64,000 nucleotides of DNA, taken from NCBI GenBank assembly GCA_947492825.1, contig CANLNT010000002.1, positions 62,001-126,000 of the forward strand. The letters run 5' to 3'. Made by a program: the position numbers and the translations under genes. Numbering within the stretch: the stretch's first letter is position 1; each line of letters opens with the position of its first letter. The notes under the pieces are model-generated. The model had not been told where the DNA came from. It ran no database searches and was given only the letters and a program-made list of their open reading frames with translations. Source of the DNA: an uncultured Paracoccaceae bacterium. Its GTDB lineage: Bacteria; Pseudomonadota; Alphaproteobacteria; Rhodobacterales; Rhodobacteraceae. Shown one piece after another: positions 55,409-64,000 of the stretch.

Positions 55409-55487
55409 CGCCAAGTCGCTGATAACGTTAAGCTTTTGTAAATCAATTGTGACGCTTGCCCGGCGTAGTGCACAACTTGCCGCGGCG

Positions 55488-56267
55488 TCATTCGACCCCC
55501 AGCACATCGGGCGTCTGCCAGGCCAGGTGCTGACCGCCATCAACTGCGATCATCTGACCCGTCACTGCCCTCGCGTCTAACAAATATCCCAACGCGGCGG
55601 TGATCCCCTCGGGGTCAGCGCCACGGCCCAAAATGGTGGCTTTGCGTTGCCGATCAAAGTGTTGCTCTGACTGACGATGCCCCTTCAGGGTGGGGCCCGG
55701 CCCAATGCCATTAACCCGCACACGCGGGGCCAGCGCCTGAGCTGCGGTGCGTGTCATCGCCCACAACCCCATCTTGGCAATCGTGTAGGTCATGAATTCC
55801 GGTGTCAGCTTTTGCACCCTTTGATCCAACATGTTGACGACCAGCGCCTGCGCGACGGGCTCGTCATGCGCGTCCATCTCCGGGTCCGGGGCCTGCTGCG
55901 CCAAGGCTTGCGTCAGCACAAAGGGCGCGCGCAGATTGCTTTCCATATGCCGGTCCCAGCTTTTGCGCGTGGCACTGCCGATGTTGTCATATTCGAAGAT
56001 CGAGGCGTTGTTGATCAGACAGGTCACCGGCCCGCCCAGCGCCTTTGCAGCAGCAGGCAACAGCGCCTGCGCGGCCGCCTCGTCCAGCAGATCAGCCTGT
56101 AGCGCCACGCCACGCTGTCCGATCGCTTCCAACTCGGTCACGACCTCTGCCGCGCCATCGCCAGAGCTTGCATAATGCACCGCCACGTCATAGCCGCGCC
56201 CACCCAGATACAGCGCCATCGCGCGCCCCAGCCGCGCGCCACCACCTGTGACCAAGGCCGTGGGCAT
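55488..56267 (-). CDS. SDR oxidoreductase, pteridine reductase-like
   Basis: 259 residues from the ATG that overlaps the antiporter stop. The cofactor motif is TGGGARLG, i.e. TGxxxRxG rather than the usual TGxxxGxG, a mark of pteridine reductases and FolM (NADPH-binding arginine). NNAS, YTIAKMGL (catalytic Tyr-Lys) and VRVNGIGPGPTL follow. It may reduce dihydromonapterin or biopterin, or supply tetrahydrofolate as FolM does; not proven. Confidence 0.85.
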   Translation of the reverse strand: MPTALVTGGGARLGRAMALYLGGRGYDVAVHYASSGDGAAEVVTELEAIGQRGVALQADLLDEAAAQALLPAAAKALGGPVTCLINNASIFEYDNIGSATRKSWDRHMESNLRAPFVLTQALAQQAPDPEMDAHDEPVAQALVVNMLDQRVQKLTPEFMTYTIAKMGLWAMTRTAAQALAPRVRVNGIGPGPTLKGHRQSEQHFDRQRKATILGRGADPEGITAALGYLLDARAVTGQMIAVDGGQHLAWQTPDVLGVE

Positions 56268-57211
56268 CAGACCAGCACCACAACCAGATAGGTGACATAG
56301 GCTACACTCAGCACGACGCCCCAAACGCGGGTGATGTTCTGGCGCAGGAACACAAACGGGATCAACAGAAGCGACGCGCCCAGCATGACCCACAGATCAA
56401 AGCTCAGGAATTGGTCATCGACCGGGATCGGTCCCACAAGGCTCGCCACACCGATAATGCCCAAAAGGTTGAACATGTTCGACCCGATCACGTTGCCAAG
56501 TGCGACGTCCGCCTGACGGCGTAATGCGGCCATTACTGTTGTCGCTAGCTCTGGCAGAGACGTGCCAATCGCCACGAGCGTCAGACCGATCACCGTCTCG
56601 GTTATGCCGTAAGACCGCGCGATATTCGTAGACCCATCCACCAGAAGGCTCGCCCCCAATGGCAGGCCAATCATGCCCAGCACCAGAAACATCGCGATCT
56701 TGGCCCAGCCAAGGTTCGGGTCCGCGCCTTCGATCTCTTCGTCCTCGTCACCGGCGCAGGCGCGGCGGTGGCGCTTAACTTCAAGCATCGCGTAGCCAAG
56801 CATCGCGGCCAAAGCAGCCAGCAGGATTAGTCCGCTCCACCATGTGAACACACCCGTGAACGCCAGCGCGATGAAAAGGGCGGTGGCCGCAATCATCTGC
56901 AGATAACTTTTGCGCGTGTCACATTCAGACGTGTGCATCGCCGCCAATAGGGCGGGAATACCCAGCACCAGCAACACATTGGCCGTGTTGGATCCTACCA
57001 CGTTCCCGATGGCAATCCCCGGCACACCGTCGAGAATGGCCTGAACCGAAATCAGCAGCTCTGGCGCGGAGGTGCCAAAAGCCACGATCGTCAGTGACAC
57101 GATCAGCGCAGGAACGCCCAGTCGCAAAGACATGTTGACCGCGCCTTTGACAAGGCTGTCGCCTGCCAGCAGCAGGATCACCAGACCCACGATGACATAA
57201 ATCCAATCCAT
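56267..57211 (-). CDS. calcium/sodium antiporter, CaCA superfamily (YrbG-like)
   Basis: 314 residues with ten helices in two inverted repeats, each with the ion-binding alpha motif: TIVAFGTSAPELLISV plus GNVVGSNTANV, and TLVAIGTSLPELATTV plus GNVIGSNMFNL. A cytoplasmic acidic loop (DEDEEIEG) lies between the halves. It exchanges Ca2+ for Na+ or K+ at the inner membrane. AGGA is eight bases before the ATG at 57211. Confidence 0.94.
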   Translation of the reverse strand: MDWIYVIVGLVILLLAGDSLVKGAVNMSLRLGVPALIVSLTIVAFGTSAPELLISVQAILDGVPGIAIGNVVGSNTANVLLVLGIPALLAAMHTSECDTRKSYLQMIAATALFIALAFTGVFTWWSGLILLAALAAMLGYAMLEVKRHRRACAGDEDEEIEGADPNLGWAKIAMFLVLGMIGLPLGASLLVDGSTNIARSYGITETVIGLTLVAIGTSLPELATTVMAALRRQADVALGNVIGSNMFNLLGIIGVASLVGPIPVDDQFLSFDLWVMLGASLLLIPFVFLRQNITRVWGVVLSVAYVTYLVVVLV

Positions 57212-57378
57212 CAGGTCTTTCCTCGCCCGCAGGCACAGGGCCCTTTGCCGATGCGGTATCGCCCACACCCTTTGCACTTTGCCGACGCAAGTCGGGCTTG
57301 TCCGGGCAAGCGGACTTTGCCGAACATCGCCAGTACAGCCATAAAGGCCAGGAAAAGGGCAACAACTTTTATCAGCAT
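57211..57378 (-). CDS. 55-residue membrane protein with C-terminal zinc-ribbon-like cysteines
   Basis: One membrane helix (MLIKVVALFLAFMAVLAMF) followed by a basic tail with CKGC...CAC (cysteines in a CxxC-x10-CxC pattern), suggesting a metal knuckle. The ATG is one base past the S49-protease stop, and its stop overlaps the antiporter ATG (TGATG), so it sits in a tight operon. It looks like a conserved rhodobacterial small protein; function unknown. Confidence 0.75.
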   Translation of the reverse strand: MLIKVVALFLAFMAVLAMFGKVRLPGQARLASAKCKGCGRYRIGKGPCACGRGKT

Positions 57379-57379
57379 G

Positions 57380-58174
57380 TCACAGCCCGAACCGGGCAAA
57401 GGCGGCGCGGTCCTCGATCCCGGCTACCGTCGCCGCCGTGATGCTGGCGCCTAGGCGCTGGAACAGGCTGCGACGCGGGCCATAGCGCCGCAGGCGCACC
57501 TTGTCGCCAAACCGTGCCTTCATGAACGGCACCAGATGATCGACACCGTCGATCAACCCTTCGTCCACCGCATGCGCGCCAATCCAGACTTCGCCAGTGT
57601 ACAACGCCTTGTTGTCAGACAACTTGGCCCCCCGCCGCGCCTTGACGTGCGCGATGAAATTCTCGTGCAGCTGATCCAGCCACCCTTTCAGGCGCTTCAC
57701 ATCTGCGGGCTTTTCTTTCTGGAATGGATCCAGCATCGATTTTGACGTTCCCGCCGTATGCACCCGCCGTTCGACTCCATAATTCGCGATCAGGTCTTGC
57801 ATTCCGAACCCCGCCGAAATCACGCCAATTGATCCAACAAGGCTGCTGGCGTCGGCGTAAATCTCATCTGCGGCGCAGGCCAGCCAATATCCGCCAGAGG
57901 CCGCGACATCCTCCACAAAGGCAAAAACCGGAACCTCTTTTTCCTCGGACAAACGGCGAATGCGCGCGGCAATCAGTGAAGACTGCACCGGGCTTCCGCC
58001 GGGACAATTAATCTGCAATCCGACGGCCACAGGTTTACCCCTGCGAAAGGCCTTTTCGATGACAGCGGCAAGCGAGGGATCATCCAACCCCTGACCGCTG
58101 TTGCTGATCGCGCCCTGCAGGCGGATCACATTCACCAGCGGTTCGGTTTTCATGAACGGGATAAGGTGCTTCAT
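57380..58174 (-). CDS. S49-family peptidase (SohB/SppA-like)
   Basis: 264 residues. The crotonase-like serine protease core includes VGLQINCPGGSPVQSSLIAARIRRL, the nucleophile in DVAASGGYWLACAADEI, GSIGVISAGFG, and the general-base lysine in AGTSKSMLDPF. There is no N-terminal membrane helix, so it is probably a cytosolic or peripheral form. I chose the ATG at 58174 (family-like MKHLIPFMKTEP); earlier starts at 58195 and GTG 58225 exist. Confidence 0.88.
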   Translation of the reverse strand: MKHLIPFMKTEPLVNVIRLQGAISNSGQGLDDPSLAAVIEKAFRRGKPVAVGLQINCPGGSPVQSSLIAARIRRLSEEKEVPVFAFVEDVAASGGYWLACAADEIYADASSLVGSIGVISAGFGMQDLIANYGVERRVHTAGTSKSMLDPFQKEKPADVKRLKGWLDQLHENFIAHVKARRGAKLSDNKALYTGEVWIGAHAVDEGLIDGVDHLVPFMKARFGDKVRLRRYGPRRSLFQRLGASITAATVAGIEDRAAFARFGL

Positions 58175-58226
58175 GCCGAATGACTTAGGCCGCATGGGGG
58201 CCTGCAACAAGGGCGCATCCCCCACG

Positions 58227-58988
58227 TCACTGCCGAATCCGCCAGCCTGTGCGGAAAATCCACCAAATCGTCGTCAGGCAGATCGCCATAAACAGCAGGA
58301 TCGCAAAAAGCGACAACCCGATGCCCACATCAGCAGTACCGAAGAACGACCAGCGGAAACCAGAGATCAGATAGACCACCGGGTTGAACATGGTGATCGT
58401 CTGCCAGACAGGGGGCAACATGGTGATCGAATAAAACGATCCACCCAGAAAAACGAGCGGCGTGATGATCAAGAGCGGGATCAACTGCAATTGTTCAAAG
58501 TTGCCCGCCCAGATGCCGATGATAAAGCCCAGCAAGGCAAAACTGAAACAGGTCATCACCAGAAACGCCAGCATCGCAAAGGGGTGCGCGATCTGGATAT
58601 CAACGAACAGAAACGCTGTGGCCAGAATGATCACACCGATAAACAACGCCTTGGTCGCAGCAGCGCCCACGTAGCCGATTGTGATCTCAAGAAAGTTCAC
58701 GGGCGCCGATAGCAACTCGTAAATCGTGCCAATGAATTTTGGGAAATAGATCCCGAAACTGGCGTTTGACGTGGCCTGCGTCATCACGCTCAACATGATC
58801 AGTCCGGGCACGATAAACGCGCCATAGCTGACGCCCTCGACCTCTTGAATCCGGCTGCCGATGGCCGCCCCAAAGACCACAAAATAAAGTGAGGTCGACA
58901 GAACCGGCGAGACGAGGCTTTGCGTGATCGTCCGGAAGAACCGCTGCATTTCAAAGATATAGATGGATTTGACCGCTGTGAGGTTCAT
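58227..58988 (-). CDS. ABC-2 type exporter permease (YadH-like)
   Basis: 253 residues, six membrane helices; the ABC-2 signature [25 protein letters not shown] is near residues 172-196. Start overlaps the ATPase stop (ATGA), so the two form a two-component exporter. Substrate unknown; relatives include YadGH and drug or polysaccharide exporters. Confidence 0.92.
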   Translation of the reverse strand: MNLTAVKSIYIFEMQRFFRTITQSLVSPVLSTSLYFVVFGAAIGSRIQEVEGVSYGAFIVPGLIMLSVMTQATSNASFGIYFPKFIGTIYELLSAPVNFLEITIGYVGAAATKALFIGVIILATAFLFVDIQIAHPFAMLAFLVMTCFSFALLGFIIGIWAGNFEQLQLIPLLIITPLVFLGGSFYSITMLPPVWQTITMFNPVVYLISGFRWSFFGTADVGIGLSLFAILLFMAICLTTIWWIFRTGWRIRQ

Positions 58989-59911
58989 GAGTCTTCCTTC
59001 ACCATTCCCACAAAGATGTCTTCAAGACTGCTTTGCTGTGTTTGCAGATCAACCATCTTCAACCCGGCCTCTGACAAATCATTCAGCAGGGTGCGGATGC
59101 CGGTGCGGTCGCTGCGGGTGTCATAGGTATAGGTCAGAGACATGCGGTCTTCGCTTGGTTCCAACCCATAGTGGGACAGGGCGTCAGGCACCGCGCTGAA
59201 GGCCTCTGCCAGATCGACCCGCAACTGTTTCTTGCCCATCTGGGCCATCATCTCGGCCTTGTCCTGCACAACCAGAATTTCGCCTTTGCTGATGACGCCA
59301 ACACGGTCGGCGATCGCCTCGGCCTCTTCGATGTAATGCGTCGTCAGAATGATCGTCACACCGCTGGCCTTCAGGCCTGCGACGACCTCCCACATCTCCT
59401 TGCGCAGTTCGACATCCACGCCCGCTGTCGGTTCATCCAGAAACAGGACGCGCGGTTCATGGCTCAGCGCTTTGGCAATCAGCACCCGCCGTTTCATGCC
59501 GCCCGACAGCATCATGATCTTGGCGTCCTTCTTGTCGGTCAGCGACAATTGCTCCAACACCTTTTTAAGATAGGCATCGTCGCGGGGCTTGCCGAACAAC
59601 CCGCGCGAAAACCGCACCGTGTTCATCACAGTCTCAAACGGTTCCAGATTGATCTCTTGCGGCACCAATCCGATCAGATTTCGCGCGGCACGAAAGTCCG
59701 TGACCGTGTCATGCCCACCCACCTCAATCTGCCCGGATGTCGCGACGGTAATCCCACAAATCGTTGAAATCAATGTGGTTTTCCCCGCACCATTCGGCCC
59801 GAGCAGGGCGAGAATTTCACCCTCTTCGATCTCCAGGTTCACGGATTTCAACGCCTCGAACCCACCGGCATAGGATTTGCGCAGGTTCTTGACGGACACA
59901 ATGCTGGACAT
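58985..59911 (-). CDS. ABC exporter ATP-binding subunit (YadG-like)
   Basis: 308 residues. Walker [13 protein letters not shown]-loop [13 protein letters not shown], signature LSGGMKRRV, Walker [14 protein letters not shown] and the H-loop [13 protein letters not shown] are intact. The C-terminal 80 residues are the extension seen in CcmA/DrrA-type ATPases. Works with the following permease. Confidence 0.94.
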   Translation of the reverse strand: MSSIVSVKNLRKSYAGGFEALKSVNLEIEEGEILALLGPNGAGKTTLISTICGITVATSGQIEVGGHDTVTDFRAARNLIGLVPQEINLEPFETVMNTVRFSRGLFGKPRDDAYLKKVLEQLSLTDKKDAKIMMLSGGMKRRVLIAKALSHEPRVLFLDEPTAGVDVELRKEMWEVVAGLKASGVTIILTTHYIEEAEAIADRVGVISKGEILVVQDKAEMMAQMGKKQLRVDLAEAFSAVPDALSHYGLEPSEDRMSLTYTYDTRSDRTGIRTLLNDLSEAGLKMVDLQTQQSSLEDIFVGMVKEDS

Positions 59912-59989
59912 GACGTCTCTTTCTGGTGGCTACTTGCCGCCACCCTATCGGCGCATGTCAGAAGTGAAAAGACCACCCAAATGAGAGGT

Positions 59990-61210
59990 CTATGTGCATT
60001 CCTGCAAAAGCGTCTGATAGACTTCAACCAGTCGCGTGGCATGGGCCCGCGGCGACAGCCCATAGGTGTCTCTGCGCGCAAAAGCGGCTTGTGACATGCG
60101 CCCCGCCGTGGTGGCATCCATTGCTTTCAGCGTGGCCATCAGCTGATCCGGCATATCGTAGATCAGGCCGGTTTCACCCTGCGCAATTCCTTCGTGCGCG
60201 GCGTTCCATGCGCCTGTGATCACTGGCACCCCGCGCCCCAACGCCTCATAGGCGACCAGCCCAAACGTCTCTTGCCAAAGGCTTGGAAAAACCAGCGCGC
60301 GCGCTTGCGCCAAATGCCCGGCGACCACATCAGGCGCGACCCAGCCCGTAATCTGCGCGTCGGGCAAAAGCGCCCTGATCTGGGCCTCTTGTCGCCCCGC
60401 GCCAACAAAGACCGCGCGCACACCTGCATCTTTGGCGGCACGCGCAAAATCCAACGCGCCTTTATCCGGCTCCAGCCGCCCGACAAAGACAAACGCGTCG
60501 TTGTCCTCAGCCGCAACCCGTGGCCCTTCGCCCAAATCCACGGGGTTCGGGACACGATGCAATCGCGTCTCTGCCGCCAAGTACGGGACCATCACCTGCT
60601 TTTGCGTGTCAGAGATAAAGGCAACATCCCGCAATCGGCGCGGCATCCGCCCCGGCCCGTGCAGTGCAACCTGCCGCGCCGTCCGCCACACCTTGTGAAC
60701 TGCGTGGCGGCTGTCGCATTGCGTGGTCAGGCACGACAGGCCCAGTGGCTTGCGAGAGCAAATCTGCGCACGCGGAAAATCGAAAAATCCGCCGTTCGGA
60801 CAAGCAAGGAAGAATTCGTGCATTGTATAGAGGCAACGCAAAGGCCCCCCGGTCAGGATCGGGCCAATCGCGGGCGATAGGGCTTTGGAATACCCGTGGC
60901 AGTGCAGCACTGTCGTCGCAGGATCGTGCTCGAGGACCAGATCACGCAGGGCGCCTGCCGCGTCGCGGTTCCAGATCCCGCGCATCATGCCGCGCCAGCG
61001 GCTGGGGTCCTCGGACGGGGCGGTTTGCCCCAGACAGTGCACCGTGACACCGGCTGCCTCCAGCCTAGGATTAATGCCGGCAATCGGGCAAAAGAAGATC
61101 ACGCGCAGGCCCATTTCGGACAAGGCAATGGCCGAGGTGACGGCAACCTTGCCTAACCCACCATCAACTTGTGCACTGTCACTGACAATTATGACCGTCC
61201 CCAGCGTCAT
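59990..61210 (-). CDS. glycosyltransferase family 4
   Basis: 406 residues, GT-B fold. N-terminal SDSAQVDGGLGKVAVTSAIALSEMGL loop, HCHGYSKALSP, and the C-terminal FVGRLEPDKGALDFARAA and ETFGLVAYEALGRGVPVITG (E-x7-E motif). It transfers a sugar from a nucleotide sugar to an unknown acceptor, likely for surface glycans. Several cysteines in residues 128-165 are unusual. It overlaps the FAH gene (ATGA). Confidence 0.9.
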   Translation of the reverse strand: MTLGTVIIVSDSAQVDGGLGKVAVTSAIALSEMGLRVIFFCPIAGINPRLEAAGVTVHCLGQTAPSEDPSRWRGMMRGIWNRDAAGALRDLVLEHDPATTVLHCHGYSKALSPAIGPILTGGPLRCLYTMHEFFLACPNGGFFDFPRAQICSRKPLGLSCLTTQCDSRHAVHKVWRTARQVALHGPGRMPRRLRDVAFISDTQKQVMVPYLAAETRLHRVPNPVDLGEGPRVAAEDNDAFVFVGRLEPDKGALDFARAAKDAGVRAVFVGAGRQEAQIRALLPDAQITGWVAPDVVAGHLAQARALVFPSLWQETFGLVAYEALGRGVPVITGAWNAAHEGIAQGETGLIYDMPDQLMATLKAMDATTAGRMSQAAFARRDTYGLSPRAHATRLVEVYQTLLQECT

Positions 61211-61905
61211 TCTTGCGGCGCACCAATCGTCAGCGTCACGGGCTGCAAACCATCAATCTGACCTGTCAAAAGATCACCCGGCTGCACCGGTCCAACACCG
61301 GCAGGCGTGCCGGTCATGATCAGGTCGCCGGGCTGCAGATGATAGTAGCGTGACAAATGGCTGATGATCTCTGCGCAGGACCAGACCATGTCGTCCAGCA
61401 CCGCATCCTGCCGCAATGCATCGCCGATGCTAAGTTGGATGCGCTGCCCGCGAGGGCCCGAAAAATCCGAAGCAGGAGTGATCGCCCCGATCACCGCGCC
61501 GTTTTCAACATCCTTGCCCAGATCCCAAGGGCGGCGATGGTCCTTACCGTCCTGCTGCCGATCCCGGCGGGTCATATCCAGCCCGCAGGCATAGCCGTAA
61601 ATCGCGGTTTCTGCAGCGGCCTCATCTGCCTGAAACACTGGCGCGCCAACAGCGATCACCAGCTCGACCTCGTGATGGTAATTCGCGGTTCCGGGCGGAT
61701 ACGGCAGCGTCTGTCCGCTTTGCGCCAGGGCAAAGGTCGACTTGGTGAAATACCACGGTGCTTCGCGATCCACTTCGCCACCCATTTCAGCAGCGTGGGC
61801 CGCATAGTTCCGCCCGACACAGAATATCCGTGCCACGGAATAGACATCTTCGTGGCCAGCGATAGGCAGTTCGGGCAAAGCACGGGGCGGAAAGACAAAG
61901 GACAT
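61207..61905 (-). CDS. fumarylacetoacetate hydrolase family protein
   Basis: 232 residues. Metal ligands in NYHHEVELVIAVG (Glu-x-Glu) and GYACGLDMTRRD (Asp), with the CVGRNYAAHAAE and MTGTPAGVGPVQPGD segments typical of fumarylpyruvate hydrolase/acylpyruvase members. It cleaves a C-C bond of an acylpyruvate or similar compound, as in the gentisate route; oxaloacetate decarboxylase activity is another option. Confidence 0.91.
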   Translation of the reverse strand: MSFVFPPRALPELPIAGHEDVYSVARIFCVGRNYAAHAAEMGGEVDREAPWYFTKSTFALAQSGQTLPYPPGTANYHHEVELVIAVGAPVFQADEAAAETAIYGYACGLDMTRRDRQQDGKDHRRPWDLGKDVENGAVIGAITPASDFSGPRGQRIQLSIGDALRQDAVLDDMVWSCAEIISHLSRYYHLQPGDLIMTGTPAGVGPVQPGDLLTGQIDGLQPVTLTIGAPQE

Positions 61906-61998
61906 CGCGAGGCTCCAATCTGGTGCGCCTTCGTCTTACGGCGTGCAGGCTGGGCTGTCCAACGCGACGGGGGCGATGACCCCCACCCAGAAACGACA

Positions 61999-62020
61999 AA
62001 ACCGCCCCAAAGGGCGGTTT
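61999..62020 (-). terminator. intrinsic terminator after tRNA-fMet
   Basis: A 9-bp stem (AAACCGCCC / GGGCGGTTT, loop of four) beginning four bases after the tRNA 3' end, followed on the minus strand by TGTCGTTTC. Confidence 0.88.
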
Positions 62021-62024
62021 GTCT

Positions 62025-62101
<77 letters not shown>

Positions 62102-62113
62102 CCAAGTCCGCGT

Positions 62114-62142
62114 TAATTATGCCGATGCAGGCGGGACCGCAA
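62114..62142 (-). promoter_or_regulatory. sigma-70 promoter of tRNA-fMet
   Basis: On the minus strand TTGCGG, 17 bases, TAATTA; the -10 ends about 12 bases before the tRNA 5' end, leaving room for a short leader. Confidence 0.6.
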
Positions 62143-62198
62143 GGGGGCGGACCGGTGAATCCACCGATTCTTTTGGCTTTTTTCCGCGAAAAGCAGCG

Positions 62199-62227
62199 TT
62201 GACAGGACCACCACACGCACAGATTGT
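62199..62227 (+). promoter_or_regulatory. candidate promoter of the sulfotransferase-like gene
   Basis: Perfect TTGACA, 17 bases, GATTGT (weak -10), about 26 bases before the ATG at 62254. Confidence 0.4.
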
Positions 62228-62253
62228 CGCGACACGTCATCCAAGAGACATCC

Positions 62254-62970
62254 ATGCCGCCCAAGACCCGATTTGTCCTGATTTCCACGGCGCGCAGCGG
62301 CACAACTGTGGTGATGCGCACCCTTGCCAACCACCCCGATGTGCGTGCGCATGAAGAGATCTTTCACCGCAAACGCTCGCAGGACGATTTTAGCGCGGAT
62401 TTTCTTGCCCGACATGACCTAAACCTGCGCGATGACGATCCGACGCGCTTTGCCTATGCGGTCCTGAACCATGGGGACGGCAAACAATGTGTCGGGTTTA
62501 AAATGTGGCCCGGGCAAGAGAAATCCACCTGTGACACGCTGCTGCGGGATCCGAACATTCACAAGATCGTACTGGAAAGAAAGAATAAATTGGGCGGCTT
62601 CACCTCGCGAGAACTGGCGCGGGCATCGGGCGTTTGGCACCGGCAATCTGACGACAAAGCGGGCAACAGCGGCATGATCCACTTTGACGAAGCGGCGTTT
62701 CGCAAATTCGTGCGCAACCAGACGCGGCGGTTTGCGGATGTCGCTGATCGCGCTGTGGGACCCTGCCTTTTCATGAGCTATAGCGACATTCTGGCAGGTT
62801 ATTTCGGGCAGATCGTCGCGTTTTTGGGGCTTGCAGAACAGGACCTTTCCGCACCGTTGGCCAAGATCAACTCCACCCACTTGCTAGATCGATTTGTTCC
62901 CGAGGATCGGGACCAGGTTCGGGCGGTTCTGGATGATCTGGGACATGCAGATTGGACCATCGAACGCTGA
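62254..62970 (+). CDS. sulfotransferase-family protein
   Basis: 238 residues from the ATG at 62254. The 5'-phosphosulphate loop FVLISTARSGTTVV is at residues 7-20 and an HPDVRAHEEIFH segment follows, as in Stf0/LPS-type sulfotransferases. A later FMSYSDILAGYFGQIVAFLGL resembles the 3'-phosphate-binding region and helix end. It may sulphate a glycan or small molecule with PAPS. The gene lies, in opposite orientation, between 5S rRNA and tRNA-fMet, an odd location. Confidence 0.82.
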   Translation: MPPKTRFVLISTARSGTTVVMRTLANHPDVRAHEEIFHRKRSQDDFSADFLARHDLNLRDDDPTRFAYAVLNHGDGKQCVGFKMWPGQEKSTCDTLLRDPNIHKIVLERKNKLGGFTSRELARASGVWHRQSDDKAGNSGMIHFDEAAFRKFVRNQTRRFADVADRAVGPCLFMSYSDILAGYFGQIVAFLGLAEQDLSAPLAKINSTHLLDRFVPEDRDQVRAVLDDLGHADWTIER

Positions 62971-63168
62971 CCTGCCGGAGGGCGATTAACGTGGTTTTGC
63001 AACATGCACAGATGATGCAGAACTGATGCACAAACCAAGCGCATCGACACCTTAAGGCACGTTAACCATTAAGATTTGTGGCGCGCACCACCAAAAATGC
63101 GGCCGCATCGACATATCGGTCGGTTCTTATCGCGTACTTTCGGAATTCCTGGCCCAAAAACGCAAAAA

Positions 63169-63185
63169 GCGCCGCAGAGCGGCGC
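63169..63185 (-). terminator. intrinsic terminator of the rRNA operon
   Basis: GCGCCGC-AGA-GCGGCGC gives a 7-bp stem; on the minus strand TTTTTGCGTTTTTGG follows. It lies about 48 bases after 5S rRNA. The rest of 62971-63231 shows AT-rich spacer sequence and short TGATGCA repeats near 63014-63030, nothing else. Confidence 0.85.
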
Positions 63186-63232
63186 CGTTTGTTATGATCA
63201 TCGCAGAGAGATACCCTGATTTTGCTTATTAG

Positions 63233-63349
63233 GTGTGGCAGTGACTTACTCTCCCACGTCTTAAGACGCAGTACCATCAGCGCTGTGGCACTTAACGGCC
63301 GAGTTCGGGATGGGATCGGGTGTTTTGCTCACGCTATGACCACCACACC
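63233..63349 (-). rRNA. rrf: 5S ribosomal RNA
   Basis: About 117 bases. The minus strand shows the conserved 5S elements: terminal helix GTGTGGTGG...CCACAC, the loop ACACCCGATCCCATCCCGAACTCGG (read as two short stretches), GTTAAG, and GATGGTACTG. Ends are placed by the terminal helix and may be off by one or two bases. Confidence 0.94.
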
Positions 63350-63435
63350 AAATAAACAAAATCAGGTTCCAAGCCAAATACGGCTAATGTAAGTGTATGT
63401 ATCTTGAAGATCAGTCGAAGGTCTCCCTTCTACTG

Positions 63436-64000
<565 letters not shown>

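Larger units (their letters stand above)
55205..55487. other. AT-rich intergenic region with DnaA-box-like sites
   Basis: 283 bases between the SDR gene end and uvrC start, clearly more AT-rich than the surroundings (runs of T and A at 55321-55450). It contains the two DnaA-box-like sites listed separately. It should also include the uvrC promoter. No coding frame seen. Confidence 0.5.

Noticed and set aside
63062-63277. 71-codon frame spanning the rRNA terminator and 5S end
   Set aside because: Covers a structural RNA end and a terminator; translation is random.

Overview
The window is a GC-rich, densely packed stretch of an alphaproteobacterial chromosome. It most likely comes from the Roseobacter group of the Rhodobacteraceae/Rhodobacterales. 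Evidence for this includes an rRNA locus ending 23S-5S with an initiator tRNA-fMet nearby, an accD-folC pair, phaA-phaB for polyhydroxybutyrate, a 550-residue ETF-ubiquinone oxidoreductase, uvrC close to pgsA-moaD-moaE, a DUF2007-trmN6 pair, ZapE, and many GTG starts with 4-base stop/start overlaps. No phage, transposon, CRISPR array or secretion machinery was seen. The window is mostly core genome with a few accessory patches.

Layout. 1-7.9 kb: end of a ferredoxin reductase, rsmD, a HAD phosphatase, an orphan TRAP solute-binding protein, map and sfsA; then, on the other strand, a cinA-like/GNAT/AhpD-like/OmpA-like run. 7.9-17.5 kb: a LysR regulator with its own operator, fadH, a Dabb/pabB pair with TTG starts, two unfamiliar lineage proteins, a lipoprotein, ilvD and a CPBP membrane protease. 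17.5-21.2 kb: two tandem RTX calcium-binding paralogues, probably exported by a type I system encoded elsewhere. 21.2-24.1 kb: accD, a small membrane protein, folC, and a small membrane-protein gene broken by one missing base. 24.1-27.9 kb: three exported proteins (a rhodanese fold without its cysteine, an unknown, a LysM protein) and zapE. 28-31 kb: GNAT, an MFS transporter and a diguanylate cyclase.

31-38.9 kb: a ten-gene, one-direction run from greA through a membrane protein, an AEC carrier, S-formylglutathione hydrolase, a YaiI-like protein, a DMT exporter, a HAD phosphatase, an ornithine-cyclodeaminase-like enzyme, a PhyH dioxygenase and an alpha/beta hydrolase. The last part looks like an undescribed small-molecule pathway. 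39-45.7 kb: ETF-QO, a TPR protein, ispE, polyprenyl synthase, DUF2007, trmN6 and a 55-residue YdcH-like protein. 45.7-50 kb: a GcvA-like regulator facing a 36-residue microprotein, phaB, phaA and an EAL protein. 50-62 kb: tag, moaE-moaD-pgsA, an AraC/unknown pair lying between pgsA and uvrC, uvrC, a pteridine-reductase-like SDR, a Ca/Na antiporter, an S49 protease, an ABC-2 exporter, a glycosyltransferase and an FAH-family hydrolase. 62-64 kb: tRNA-fMet with its own promoter and terminator, a sulfotransferase-like gene, 5S rRNA and the 3' part of 23S rRNA.

Best leads: the sulfotransferase gene separating 5S rRNA from tRNA-fMet; the OCD/PhyH/hydrolase operon; the microprotein and regulator sharing a TTAA-N7-TTAA palindrome; the tandem RTX proteins with a shared unknown N-terminal module; and the frameshifted small membrane-protein gene. 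All functional calls rest on reading motifs by eye; no database search was run.
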